A stretch of DNA of 64,000 nucleotides from NCBI GenBank assembly GCA_013115135.1, contig JABANP010000062.1, forward strand, positions 120,603 to 184,602, in the 5' to 3' direction. Below the pieces are notes generated by a model. The model made no database searches, was not told the origin of the DNA, and worked only from the letters and a program-made list of their open reading frames with translations. Source of the stretch: Perkinsus olseni. Lineage: Eukaryota; Perkinsozoa; Perkinsida; Perkinsidae. This document shows, one piece after another, positions 22,370 through 31,549 of the stretch (its first letter is position 1; each line of letters starts with the position of its first letter). Made by a program: the position numbers and the translations under genes.

Positions 22370-22690
22370 CCAGCGGGGAAGAATGCTATTCTTTTTTACC
22401 GGGAATTCCGGAAATTCCCGGGAAGAAAGAATGCTCAATATTCCCTGGAAGAATGGTTGAGATTCTTCCCGAGTATTTAGGTGCTTCATTCCAATGGTTT
22501 GACCTGAGGAAGCATCGAGTACGGGCGGATATGCGCGCCGAAGGCGCGCGAAAAAAATTTGGGGGGCTTGTTTCAATGGGGAAGAATGCATTCCTTCTTC
22601 CCGGCTATATTCCCGGGAATTCCCGGAAATTCCCGGGAATGGGAAGAATGCTCCATTCTTCCCACTTTTGGGCCACGCTGGGTAAATGTG
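22370..22690. repeat. Pair of self-complementary GGGAATTCCC-rich elements
   Basis: Two related blocks (about 22373-22455 and 22575-22668) each contain GGGGAAGAATGC, an internal CCGGGAATTCCCGG-type palindrome and an inverted GCAT..ATTCTTCCC end. They can fold into long hairpins, like small inverted-repeat elements. They lie just 3' of the intact GH18-like gene and carry no ORF of note. Confidence 0.6.
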
Positions 22691-22859
22691 CAGAACGCTT
22701 CAAAGTGTGTGGTTTTCGTAGTTCGACTCGAACCGTTCGAGAGAATCCATGGAGCGGAAGTTGACAGGCCGTTGATGGCGCCAACTTGGTTCGCGCCGCG
22801 TCCGACCTCAATGGAGATGCAGTGCATCTGATGCACCTCGATACCGTGAAATGGTGCTA

Positions 22860-23062
22860 GGCACGAAATACGAAATACGAAATACGCTTTCGCGATTCGC
22901 GAGAACCTAACCGACATCGCAGAAACCCGCTACTGAAAGCCACCTTTAGTAAAGGTGGCCCTTTACGAGAGCCACAGATCTCATACCGTGGCATCTAGGG
23001 TAGTGAGAGGACCTCGTTTGCTAGAACTCCTAGGCTAGGAGTCCTAGCCAAGGAGTTCTAGA
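22860..23062. repeat. Short tandem repeat and nested palindrome
   Basis: GAAATAC occurs three times in tandem near 22866-22886. Near 23021-23062 CTAGAACTCCT is matched by an inverted AGGAGTTCTAG, with a second palindrome (CTAGGAGTCCTAG) inside. Function unknown. Confidence 0.55.
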
Positions 23063-23489
23063 ACTGGGGTGTGCCGTGCCAAAGATACGGCTGCGGTGAC
23101 ATGGTGACACTGTCGTCTTGACAACGCCCGTTGGTCTTTCGGATTAATAAGTCGAGCAGGCCCTAGTAAGCCATCAGGCGCAGCGGCCATCAGCTATTAT
23201 ACCACGTGAAGCCGCTTCACTGAAGGTTTCAGTCTGAAGCGGCGTCACCGCTCCAGGCCGGAGGACAGTCCACCAGTGCAAGTGGTCTCAGCACCATGGG
23301 AATCGCATGCCGCACATTCTGACGCGTACCCCCAGCACAATTGTCTATTCCCCATGCGGAAATCCGACTGGGATTTAGCTAATAGCTATGCTTACGAACA
23401 GTCCGTGCCACTAAAACCTCATTCTTTTCTATCCCTTCTATCCAATTTCTCGGGAACCCCTATCCCTTGAGTTCGTCACTCCAAATTCA

Positions 23490-23542
23490 GAGTCACATCA
23501 CGACTTACAGTCTTCCATCATGTTGGGCCAGTAGCACACCCT
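23490..23542 (-). pseudogene. Integrase remnant on the far side of the LTR insertion
   Basis: The minus strand reads VCYWPNMMEDCKS then a stop. It matches the segment that should follow the integrase fragment ending at 26264, so the two were probably contiguous before the LTR element inserted. Confidence 0.45.
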
Positions 23543-23825
23543 TATAGTGTTCCCGGCTAGACCAAACCGTTCACTAGAGACAGCAGGAAGCTCGCCACCC
23601 TTAGAACTCGACGGAAACTGTGACATAGGGGAAATGGGTTGAACTCTTGATACTTCTTAGATAAACCATACATTACAACGTGGGTATCAATAGTAACTAC
23701 TAGCCTCACGCTAGAGACAGTACACAAAGAGCGCTAAGATATCATTGCCCTATACAGGCCATGGGGACAGATCGGCCACAATAATGTATTACAGTAGGCA
23801 ATCATTGAAAAGGCGGTTCACTACA
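23543..23825 (-). repeat. 3' LTR of the retrotransposon
   Basis: 283 bp, bounded by the same TGTAGTG and CACTATA ends as the 5' LTR. It is immediately preceded (minus strand) by the polypurine tract. Confidence 0.88.
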
Positions 23826-23831
23826 TTACAA

Positions 23832-23841
23832 CCCCCCTTTA
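23832..23841 (-). promoter_or_regulatory. Polypurine tract of the LTR element
   Basis: The minus strand reads TAAAGGGGGG, then TTGTAA, then the 3' LTR. This is the expected position for plus-strand priming. Confidence 0.7.
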
Positions 23842-23928
23842 TCATCATCACGATCTAGCAGTCTCCATCAAACAAGACTCACCACGCAAAAGTTTGGGAG
23901 GACGAACCGTCTCCCATACGATCATCAC

Positions 23929-25791
23929 CTAATAAAATTCGGTGAGGGGGTCCTCGAATAGAGACATCAGAACGCCTCTGATCTCACACATTCTCATGGT
24001 AGTCAACATCACCACACCAGTACATACCAATACCAGAGGAACCAGTGACCAAAACCTGTTGACCACGGATAAGAAACACATAATTAGACAGGAGCGTTCC
24101 CGCTGATCGCTCCATTCTCCCGAGAATGTTGCAGGCAAACCTTGCCACAGAGCATCAATCCGCTTTACAATCCCGAGAATGTCGCACAATGACACAGGCT
24201 GCTTGATCGTGATGTAACCATACATCCCCCTTATACACAAAACATGGAGTATATGGTCACGAGACATCCCTGCTCGTGAAACTCGGACCCTTGCTAACAG
24301 CCTCCAAAAGAACCACTCATAGTACGAGGAACATAAACACTCTTTCTTCGGCTTAGTATCAGATAACCTCTGAAAGTCAGCACAAGCAGCATTCACATTA
24401 ACAGTAGCCAAAACTTCAAGCCTTCCAAACTGAGATTCATACAGACCAATCAAATCAACAGACACCAAGAAGACTCGTTCTACCAAGCCCTCCACCCTAT
24501 ATACAGTAATCGGATCAGCACCCACACCTGGAATGTCATCTCGAGAACTACAGAACACATCCTTAAGCTTTCGGCGATCAAGTTTCAGCCTAAGACGTCT
24601 TTTCGCATTATGAACCATCACATTATGTACAGTATTCGCAAGAGAACCGTCTTCACGTCGAAGCCCCTCATCAACTACAGCAACTTCGTTCAAAACACAC
24701 AGCGAATACCATCCTCTCGGATGCTCAAAATAGGGCACCAAAGAAAACATCATAACACAATCTACAGAATGGTCACGCCCAATCAACACAGTACTAGTCG
24801 TTACAGCAAATCCACTAGGCTGCACCATCACAATGTCGTTGTTAGCCTCAACAGGTGTTGAGGTGTTGACAACACCAGCACGATCCTTGCCGTCGTCAGC
24901 TATACTCGATAAACCATCAAGAAGCATAGACCGATACAGAGACCGACCCTTCACGGTCTCACCATCGATTGTTACATTTGGAGTCAAGCCTTCAATCACC
25001 TTGAACTGAACCGCTTTCACCGACTCCTCATCAGCGTTCTCCGTAGAAGAAGCAAAGTACCAACTTAGAGAGTCATTAAATACTCGCTCACATTTAGCAG
25101 CGCGGCACAAGTCCGCATTGATAGAAACAGTACCCTGCCCACCGGCGTCAGGTAAGGCAGCGGTTTTCGCACTCCATGGCGAACAAGACGGTTTCTGCCG
25201 GAAACCCACATCCACCATACAATGCCTTTTACCACATATCATGTCAGATATAGCAGGAACCTCTTCAGAATTTCTAGTAGCATCAGACGGATCTTGGTCA
25301 AGGCCCTGACCAACGACATTACCATCAACTTTTACAGTCACAGTCGGCACCGCAGTCGACAGTAAAACAGTCACACATCCAGTTTCACAGACGTGTGCAG
25401 ACGATGGAGACATAGGCTTCTCAGCAACGGAGACCACTTGGATACGGCCTTCCTGTAATGCTCGAGAAGCCTCCACGTCGATCAGATCATCATCAACACT
25501 GGGAAAATCAATAGTAGCTTCGCTAACATTCAGAGTAGAATCCATACCTACCGATTTGATGTTGACAGACTCATCAGCACCAGCACCTTGCTCCAAACAT
25601 AGACCATGAATACTAGAACCGCATTCATCCTTCCTCTGCCCACCAATACCAGGTGTAGGAAAAGGTCTATAAAACCGAGCATAGTCCAACCGGGAAGTAA
25701 CATGAGGAATATCTACTCGGACAGGAACAGCGGCAGCAACCTCAGTAAAAACAGACTGAAACAGGAATCGAAGCTGTAAACGTTTGCCCAA
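23929..25791 (-). CDS. Long ORF of the LTR element: possible envelope-like membrane glycoprotein
   Basis: 620 codons from a non-ATG codon; the frame is open a little further upstream. A separate 74-codon frame begins at the primer-binding site and overlaps its start, so expression may need a -1 frameshift or splicing. No gag, protease, RT or integrase motif is seen. What is seen: about two dozen cysteines, sequons at roughly residues 88 (NVS), 239 (NDS), 272 (NVT) and 309 (NTS), two similar segments (VTVKVDGNVVGQG near 151 and NVTIDGETVKGRS near 272), and a hydrophobic C-terminal helix (about 580-599, WSLVPLVLVCTGVVMLTTM) with a short tail. That layout fits a type I membrane glycoprotein. Envelope-like is inference; no known fusion protein is recognised. 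Confidence 0.5.
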   Translation of the reverse strand: MGKRLQLRFLFQSVFTEVAAAVPVRVDIPHVTSRLDYARFYRPFPTPGIGGQRKDECGSSIHGLCLEQGAGADESVNIKSVGMDSTLNVSEATIDFPSVDDDLIDVEASRALQEGRIQVVSVAEKPMSPSSAHVCETGCVTVLLSTAVPTVTVKVDGNVVGQGLDQDPSDATRNSEEVPAISDMICGKRHCMVDVGFRQKPSCSPWSAKTAALPDAGGQGTVSINADLCRAAKCERVFNDSLSWYFASSTENADEESVKAVQFKVIEGLTPNVTIDGETVKGRSLYRSMLLDGLSSIADDGKDRAGVVNTSTPVEANNDIVMVQPSGFAVTTSTVLIGRDHSVDCVMMFSLVPYFEHPRGWYSLCVLNEVAVVDEGLRREDGSLANTVHNVMVHNAKRRLRLKLDRRKLKDVFCSSRDDIPGVGADPITVYRVEGLVERVFLVSVDLIGLYESQFGRLEVLATVNVNAACADFQRLSDTKPKKECLCSSYYEWFFWRLLARVRVSRAGMSRDHILHVLCIRGMYGYITIKQPVSLCDILGIVKRIDALWQGLPATFSGEWSDQRERSCLIMCFLSVVNRFWSLVPLVLVCTGVVMLTTMRMCEIRGVLMSLFEDPLTEFY

Positions 25792-25946
25792 ATCCTCCCC
25801 ATAAAGCTTCCACTTCTTCAGGTCTCAACAGATGAATGAGTTTGGCATCAAGCCCTACCGCTTTAGCAAACTCACTCCGAGCTGAAGAAGTACCACATTC
25901 ACCTGAGCCACCTATCGGTCGGTGTTCGTAACCAGTAAAAGCAAGA

Positions 25947-25965
25947 AATCCTGCATCGGGTACCA
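25947..25965 (-). promoter_or_regulatory. tRNA primer-binding site of the LTR element
   Basis: The minus strand reads TGGTACCCGATGCAGGATT, one base inside the 5' LTR. The TGG start pairs with the tRNA 3' CCA. The complement (AATCCTGCATCGGGTACCA) has the form of a T-arm plus acceptor 3' end. The primer tRNA is not in this window. Confidence 0.75.
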
Positions 25966-25966
25966 A

Positions 25967-26263
25967 TATAGTGTTCCCGGCTAGACCAAAGTTTGGTCAC
26001 CGAACCGTTCACTAGAGACAGCAGGAAGCTCGCCACCCTTAGAACTCGACGGAAACTGTGACATAGGGGAAATGGGTTGAACTCTTGATATTTCTTAGAT
26101 AAACCATACATTACAACGTGGGTATCAATAGTAACTATTAGCCTCACGCTAGAGACAGTACACAAAGAGCGCTAAGATATCATTGCCCCATACAGGCCAT
26201 GGGGACAGATCGGCCACAATAATGTATTACAGTAGGCAATCATTGAAAAGGCGGTTCACTACA
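25967..26263 (-). repeat. 5' LTR of the retrotransposon
   Basis: 297 bp. Compared with the 3' LTR it contains 14 extra bases that form the palindrome GACCAAA-G-TTTGGTC. Otherwise it differs at three positions. Confidence 0.88.
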
Positions 26264-27075
26264 CCTCCTGAGCGCCACAAACATCCCATCAGGCGGATGA
26301 CATCAGAGGTGAAGTAAGCTCCATTTACGGTGTCATAGTGGAGGTTCAGAGGGCTTACTCGTAAATCAGGAGGGATGTAAGGTAGAGGGTAGCTATGTGG
26401 AGCCTTCCGGTGGCCTATTCCGTTGATCACCGGAGAGGTCTGAAGATCGTCAAGGATGTAAGCATCAAGAAAGCGGAGGTATTATGGTCGAGGGAGGAAT
26501 TGCGGGTAAGCGCATCCGGGGAGTGCATCAGATACGCGATTAGGAGGAAATAGAGTGTCCTCTCAATGAATAATAACGTCGGAATCTGTATGAGTCATGA
26601 CGTCACGTCATTGACGTGTTAGATCCAGACCCTCATAGTGGGCTTAATATCTGTGGATTAGGGAATAGTAATAATACTTCACCCCAACCTATTGGTTGGA
26701 TTGTCCAGCATGCACCGTGACAGTGATTCCAAGAATCCAATGACGAGCGAGTGATGCAATGGAATGATATGAGTAACGCACGCAGAAGATACTACTGGAC
26801 AATAGAGAGATAGGTTAATTAGGTTAATTATCTCCTAAGGAGATTCTCCTTCAGATTGTTCAACAATCATCGTTGATTATGCCGATGGCGTCCTTGCCAG
26901 ATGCTACCAATATGTCGTCCATGTAGCTACTAATGAAGAGCGAGGACTTATCGGCTTTCGGCACCTGTAGCTTGAGTTACAACCCGCTCACTGAAAAGGT
27001 CAATGGCTAGTTCACACAGTTCTCCTGCACCCATGGTGCATTGCATACTCCACAGAGCATTTTACAGGGTTTTTT
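26264..27075 (-). pseudogene. Degenerate Ty3/gypsy-type pol (RT then integrase), interrupted by the LTR element
   Basis: On the minus strand the reverse-transcriptase active site YMDDILVASG is plain at 26914-26925, with decayed sequence before it. About 450 bp downstream a frame reads PYIPPDLRVSPLNLHYDT and then SDVIRLM, like the zinc-binding N-terminal domain of gypsy integrases. It stops at the LTR element boundary. Across the element, from 23542 downward, it appears to resume as VCYWPNMMEDC, the WPxM part of the same domain. RT before integrase is the Ty3/gypsy order. Stops, and a gap where RNase H should be, show it is dead. Confidence 0.6.
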
Positions 27076-27989
27076 TTGGAAACAACGTTCTCCATCGGAT
27101 TGTCTCTCATGATGGGACACCGTGTCCCGGAAACGTCACATACCACTGGACCGAAAAAGAGAGTCAATGAGAGCGGTCAGGAGTAAACAAGCCCAACATC
27201 TCGACCAATATAAAAACGGAAATATAGATTGGATTAATTATGGGAATATTGGGAGCGTTTCAGGAGGGAAATCTCCGAGAATCTCCTGCGTCATCGAGAC
27301 TTGTGAGACTCGGGCCTGGTAGACAGCGGCGCACATGGGATTCTTAAGAGACAGACTTGGGTAGAAGTCGCAGCGAAGGTGTGCAGCACTGACTGCCGAG
27401 TTCTCGGACAGTTCTGATGACTCAATAGCACTACCAGGATCAACAAAACGCCTTCTTCTGAGGGGAGCAGAGTCTATCCTACCATCCCCGAGAGGAGTCC
27501 ATGATCGAGGACCTGATTCTCGGTAGCATCTTGAGAACCATCTCCGCAGAATCCACCGTACGTACAGCAGGATGACTCCACGAACTTTGACGGAAGCAGA
27601 CCATGGGATTGATTCTCAATAATTGGGCGTCAAAAGCTCTTCCTGATGTGACAGGGCCCTGGCGTCATATCAGGACGTCCTTACATCGCTGATGTAACAT
27701 TAGGACCCTGCCGCCCCACTGAGGTATGTCGTTGCCGATGAAACGAGCCGCGTCTCGGGACAATGAGCATAGACATGGCGTTAAGCGACAGACGCTCCTT
27801 GGAAATAGTTGAGCTCTATGCACACGGCGACTCAGGTTGAAAGTTGAGCTCTATGCACACGGCGACTCAGGTTGAGAATTGAGCGGGTTGGCTCGTAGGG
27901 GGCCGAGCCAGATGATCCGTCCGTGGCCGACCCTGCGGGAGGCCGAATAGTCTGACCCGCAGTCACCAGTTCCATACTCTCCGTATCAC

Positions 27990-28200
27990 ATGCTGACCGG
28001 CCCCGTCATTCTGAGCCTCCTCGGCTTGGTCATTTCTTCGGTTCCACCGTCCTCCTCTCCCAGTCACGACCTGGAGTTCTACAAAGAGATTAGTTACCCG
28101 TGGGACCGCCTAGAAGAGCCTAGAAGTATCAAAGGTGGGGAAGCCTGCCCCGTTACTCAATATACCTGGGACTTTTACTTCAAGTACCTCATTGACATCA
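27990..28200 (+). pseudogene. GH18-like family, truncated copy 2
   Basis: Encodes a signal peptide (MLTGPVILSLLGLVISS) and the family start HDLEFYKEISYPWDRLEEP, then YTWDFYFKYL. Homology stops there. The frame stays open to 28655 but through duplicated spacer sequence. The barrel core is absent, so no folded protein is expected. Confidence 0.7.
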
Positions 28201-28980
28201 CAGCGACCGTCCGGAGCGGATACAGCCCACCGGAGAACTCTAGCCCATCATTGATAGGCCATCAAGCTGAGTTCGATAGTGACGGGAATAGCGGGTGGAT
28301 CAATTCTGCAAAGACTGGAAGCGTCTCAGTTCGAGAAATCTCCAATCATTCCAGCGTCATCGAGACTCCTGAGACCCGCAAGGGAATGGTAGCGGCGCAC
28401 ACGGGGCTCCTTGGGGACAGACCTGGCTGGAAGGCGCAGCAAAGGTGTCCTGCACTGCCTGCCGAGTTCTCAAACAGTTTTGATGGCTCTTCAGCTCTAC
28501 CAGGATTAACGATACGCCTTCTTCCGAGGAGAGTTAAATCCATTCTACCATCTCCCATCGAGGTCCATGATCGAGAACCCGGGTTCCTGATACTTGGCAG
28601 CATCTTGAGAATATCTTCGCAGGATCCGCTCCATGTGCAGCTGAAATTTCCATGAAACTCAATGGAACTTCCATTGAATCAGGCGAGTCTCATGGTCTGC
28701 TTCCATCATGGGAGAAGACCATGGGACGTCGTTGCACTAGGACCCAGCCACCCCACTTGGTGAGTCGTTTAACGACTGTCGTCACTGATGGCTCAAGCGG
28801 TGCCTCGGAACAATAAGGACGGACGTGGCGCTAAGCGCCAGGCGCTTGCTGGAAGTAATTTAGCTTCATGCACGCGGCAACTCTGAGAGCTCATCGAATC
28901 ATTTGATTTTCACGGGGCCGGCCCTCCGGGACGGCGAGTGATCTGACCTGCACCCAACAGTTCTATACTCTCCGTATCAC

Positions 28981-29190
28981 ATGCGGGCGACCTTCCAGCT
29001 CGTCAGTCTCTTCGACTTGGTCATTTCTTCGGTTTCACCGTCCCCCTCTCCCGGTCACGACTTGGAGTTCTACAAAGAGATCAGGTACACGTGGAGCCAC
29101 CTAGAAGAGCCTAGAAGTTACACAGCTAAGGGAACCTGCCCCGTTACTGAATATACTTGGGACTTTTTCTTCCACTACCTCACTATCTAA
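28981..29190 (+). pseudogene. GH18-like family, truncated copy 3
   Basis: Signal peptide and HDLEFYKEIRYTWSHLEEP up to YTWDFFFHYLTI, then a stop. It is truncated at nearly the same point as copy 2, so the truncation predates the tandem duplication. Confidence 0.7.
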
Positions 29191-29273
29191 ATACCCTTGG
29201 CATCGTTCAACAGTCATTGTTGCGGTTTCCTCATAATATCCCGAACCGTAATCTCCCCACGCTGTATGGCTTT

Positions 29274-29356
29274 CACTCGAATGCCGATCATCGGCATTCG
29301 AGTGATCCATCGGCAGCCGATCATCGGCATTCGAGTGATCCATCGGCAGCCGATGG
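29274..29356. repeat. Long perfect palindrome with duplicated arm
   Basis: CACTCGAATGCCGAT (29274-29288), one base, then its exact inverse complement (29290-29304). The right arm, preceded by ATCCATCGGCAGCCG, is repeated directly at 29304-29337, and a third partial copy follows. It lies directly behind truncated copy 3. Confidence 0.85.
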
Positions 29357-30227
29357 ACGTGATCAGATCTAATCTGTTCCACTGCAGTCTACAATGGAAC
29401 ATATAGCGAGGAGAGTAACATATAAAATATAACACAAACCAGCAACGAGGAGAGTTCAGTATCGGAAGCCCAGAAGCCTCGTAAGGGAAGATAGTGGAGC
29501 CTCCAGAGTGGAGCATACATGGGACACTGTCCTCGGGACAGGCCTACGTGTCCCGCGCGATGGATGCGTGACGCATCATGCGGCTCGTCTTAACAGATGA
29601 GCCTGAGTTTAGCATCCATGGCATGGATTCCATGCTCACCTAGCACGATAAAGCAGCTTGATTCAAGGCCGGCAACGAGCCCATCCTTACAGACTTACTC
29701 TACCCAGGAAAGAGAGAACTTCATCCGCCTGAATTGGAGCTTGTGATAGGCTCGAGACCCGGGGTTCCAGACGCCGGATCATGATGATCGGATGACCTAT
29801 TGGCCCCGGCTTGAGAAGTTGCAAAGAGAAATATGCTCTGCGTCGCAGAGTTTGCAAGATTCCTTCCTTCAAGGACTTTCGCGTTCTCCAACATCGAAAT
29901 ACAAGCGAGCTGCAAACCCTGGTAAAACAGACACGGGAGTATCTAGCCCTTAAGGCCAGTCTGTCTTCTTCATGCGTCACGGAAGAGAGACATGGAGCCA
30001 AGCTCCATGACGTCCCAAACATCCAGGAGACAGCGCCCCTGAGGACCGTATGCAGCATACAATGAAAAATTTTCATTGTACCACGCAGCCTCGACGAGCG
30101 CTTCAGCATACGGTATGCTGTCACAGCATAGCTGTGCTAAGCGCCTGCTGGCCCATATATCCTCGCCCTAGATAACCTGTTTGACGGTCTGATCTGTGAT
30201 CAACAGTTTTACACTCCTCGTAACGCA

Positions 30228-31549
30228 TGTGGACCATCGTGCAGCTCCTGTTTCTGTGCTCCCTCGGAGTCACTCCGACGGAGTGGCCACTTCTCAGGGA
30301 CCATCTGAGTTTACTGCCCCCATTCACGATCATCCGGAGCTCTACAAGGTAATCAAATACCCATGGCACTTGAAAGAAGTCCCTATTTGCTTCAACTCTA
30401 CACTATGCCCCAGTGAAGCGAATTACACTTGGGACTACTATTTCGATTACCTTACCGACGTTGGTGTGAGAAGTTTCGTGCTCGGAGGATACGCCATCAG
30501 AAAAAGCAGAATTGCCGTAGACCCCGAGTTCTACCCTCCCTGGAATAAGACTGGGTTCAACGAGCTGAGGAGACGGGTGGATGCTGTTGGCGGGAGGATA
30601 CTGGCCGACTTGGGAGTATATGGCGACAAAACCTTCGACAAGAAAGCCTTCCTCGAAAGCGCTGCCAAGTTCACCGAGGACTACCGCGTGGACGGCTTTC
30701 AGTTGAAAGTTTCATTCTGGGACTCCGATGTTATTCCACCTCTTAAAGAGGCCTTCAAGGCTATCAAGGAACTGCGCTTGCATTCGTCACTCTGGTGAGC
30801 CTCTATTGTAACCTCCGCGCTCGACGATGATCCTCCCGGCCAGATTCTGCGTGGGGTGTGCTCGTTTTTCGAAGATTTATGTTAGGTTTTCGACTGATGA
30901 CTGGGAGAAAGTTAGTGAGAATGGACTGGGGAAGATAGCCGACACCAACTTCGTCATTATATGGCCGTAGTACGGCCGCCGTACTACCCTGATCAAGTAC
31001 AGGCTTTCAACACAGATCGTTTCACTGAAGAGGTTATCCGCAACGTCACCCAGGCAGGCGTGGACATCAACACGCTTGTCATGACTGTAAGTAGTGGAGT
31101 TTTGCTAGCCATATCGAAAGCGGCGTTCTCCGCCATCCTCACACGTTTTCAGCGTTCCCTGTTATAGCCTATGACTCATAGAGATTCTCTATTAGAGAAC
31201 GATGAAAACTAGCGGAACCCTATGATTCGGAAATTTCAGTCCGCAGCACCAACGCGCTCCTTTCCAGATACCTCTCCTCGCACGGTCTACTTACGACTCC
31301 TCGGATGTCGGATACTCTAACGCAATCTATGACCTTGGTGGAGACCCCAAGGGGGACGGTTCGGTCATATACTCGCCTGGAGATGGCTTTTACTTCTTCT
31401 CACAACCACGGGCCATTGACAAGATCGCGGTGGCGAAGAAGCATGGACTCGGCGGTATTGCACTACAAGAAAGTGACCACTTCTTGTCGGCAGACCTATA
31501 TCCGTGGGATGACCGATCTTTACTCCACGCCCTGGCAACAAATTTCTGA
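30228..31549 (+). pseudogene. GH18-like family, copy 4 (frameshift and premature stop)
   Basis: All three exons are recognisable: about 30228-30793, 30884-31087 and 31267-31549. A start and signal-like sequence (MWTIVQLLFLCSLG) is out of frame with the body, which reads SEANYTWDYYFDYL and VGGRILADLGVYGDKTFDK. Exon 2 reads IADTNFVIIWP and then hits TAG, inside a 21-nt palindrome (30967-30987) absent from copy 1. Exon 3 is open (GYSNAIYDLGGDPKGDGS..) to the family stop. As in copy 1 the GH18 acidic motif is lost (VDGFQLKVSFW). Confidence 0.75.

Larger units (their letters stand above)
23543..26263 (-). mobile_element. Non-autonomous LTR retrotransposon, 2.7 kb, recently inserted
   Basis: Two direct terminal repeats (283 and 297 bp) flank 2,141 bp. 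On the minus strand each begins TGTAGTG and ends CACTATA. They differ by three substitutions and one 14-bp palindromic indel, so the insertion is recent. A primer-binding site starts 1 nt after the 5' LTR, and a purine tract (AAAGGGGGG) lies 6 nt before the 3' LTR; both fix the orientation as minus. No reverse transcriptase or integrase is encoded inside, so it would depend on another element. Flanks share only AGG, so a target-site duplication is unproven. Both flanks encode parts of an older gypsy-type integrase, meaning this element landed in another retrotransposon. Confidence 0.85.
27150..29190 (+). repeat. Tandem 1-kb duplication carrying GH18-like 5' fragments
   Basis: The stretch 27220-27600 (shared words such as GACTGCCGAGTTCTC, CACTACCAGGATCAAC and CATCTTGAGAA) is repeated with changes at 28280-28630. 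Each is followed by a truncated GH18-like first exon (27990 and 28981). The unit was thus duplicated as [spacer + gene fragment]. A 35-bp direct repeat (AGTTGAGCTCTATGCACACG..) occurs twice in tandem at 27806-27876. Confidence 0.75.
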
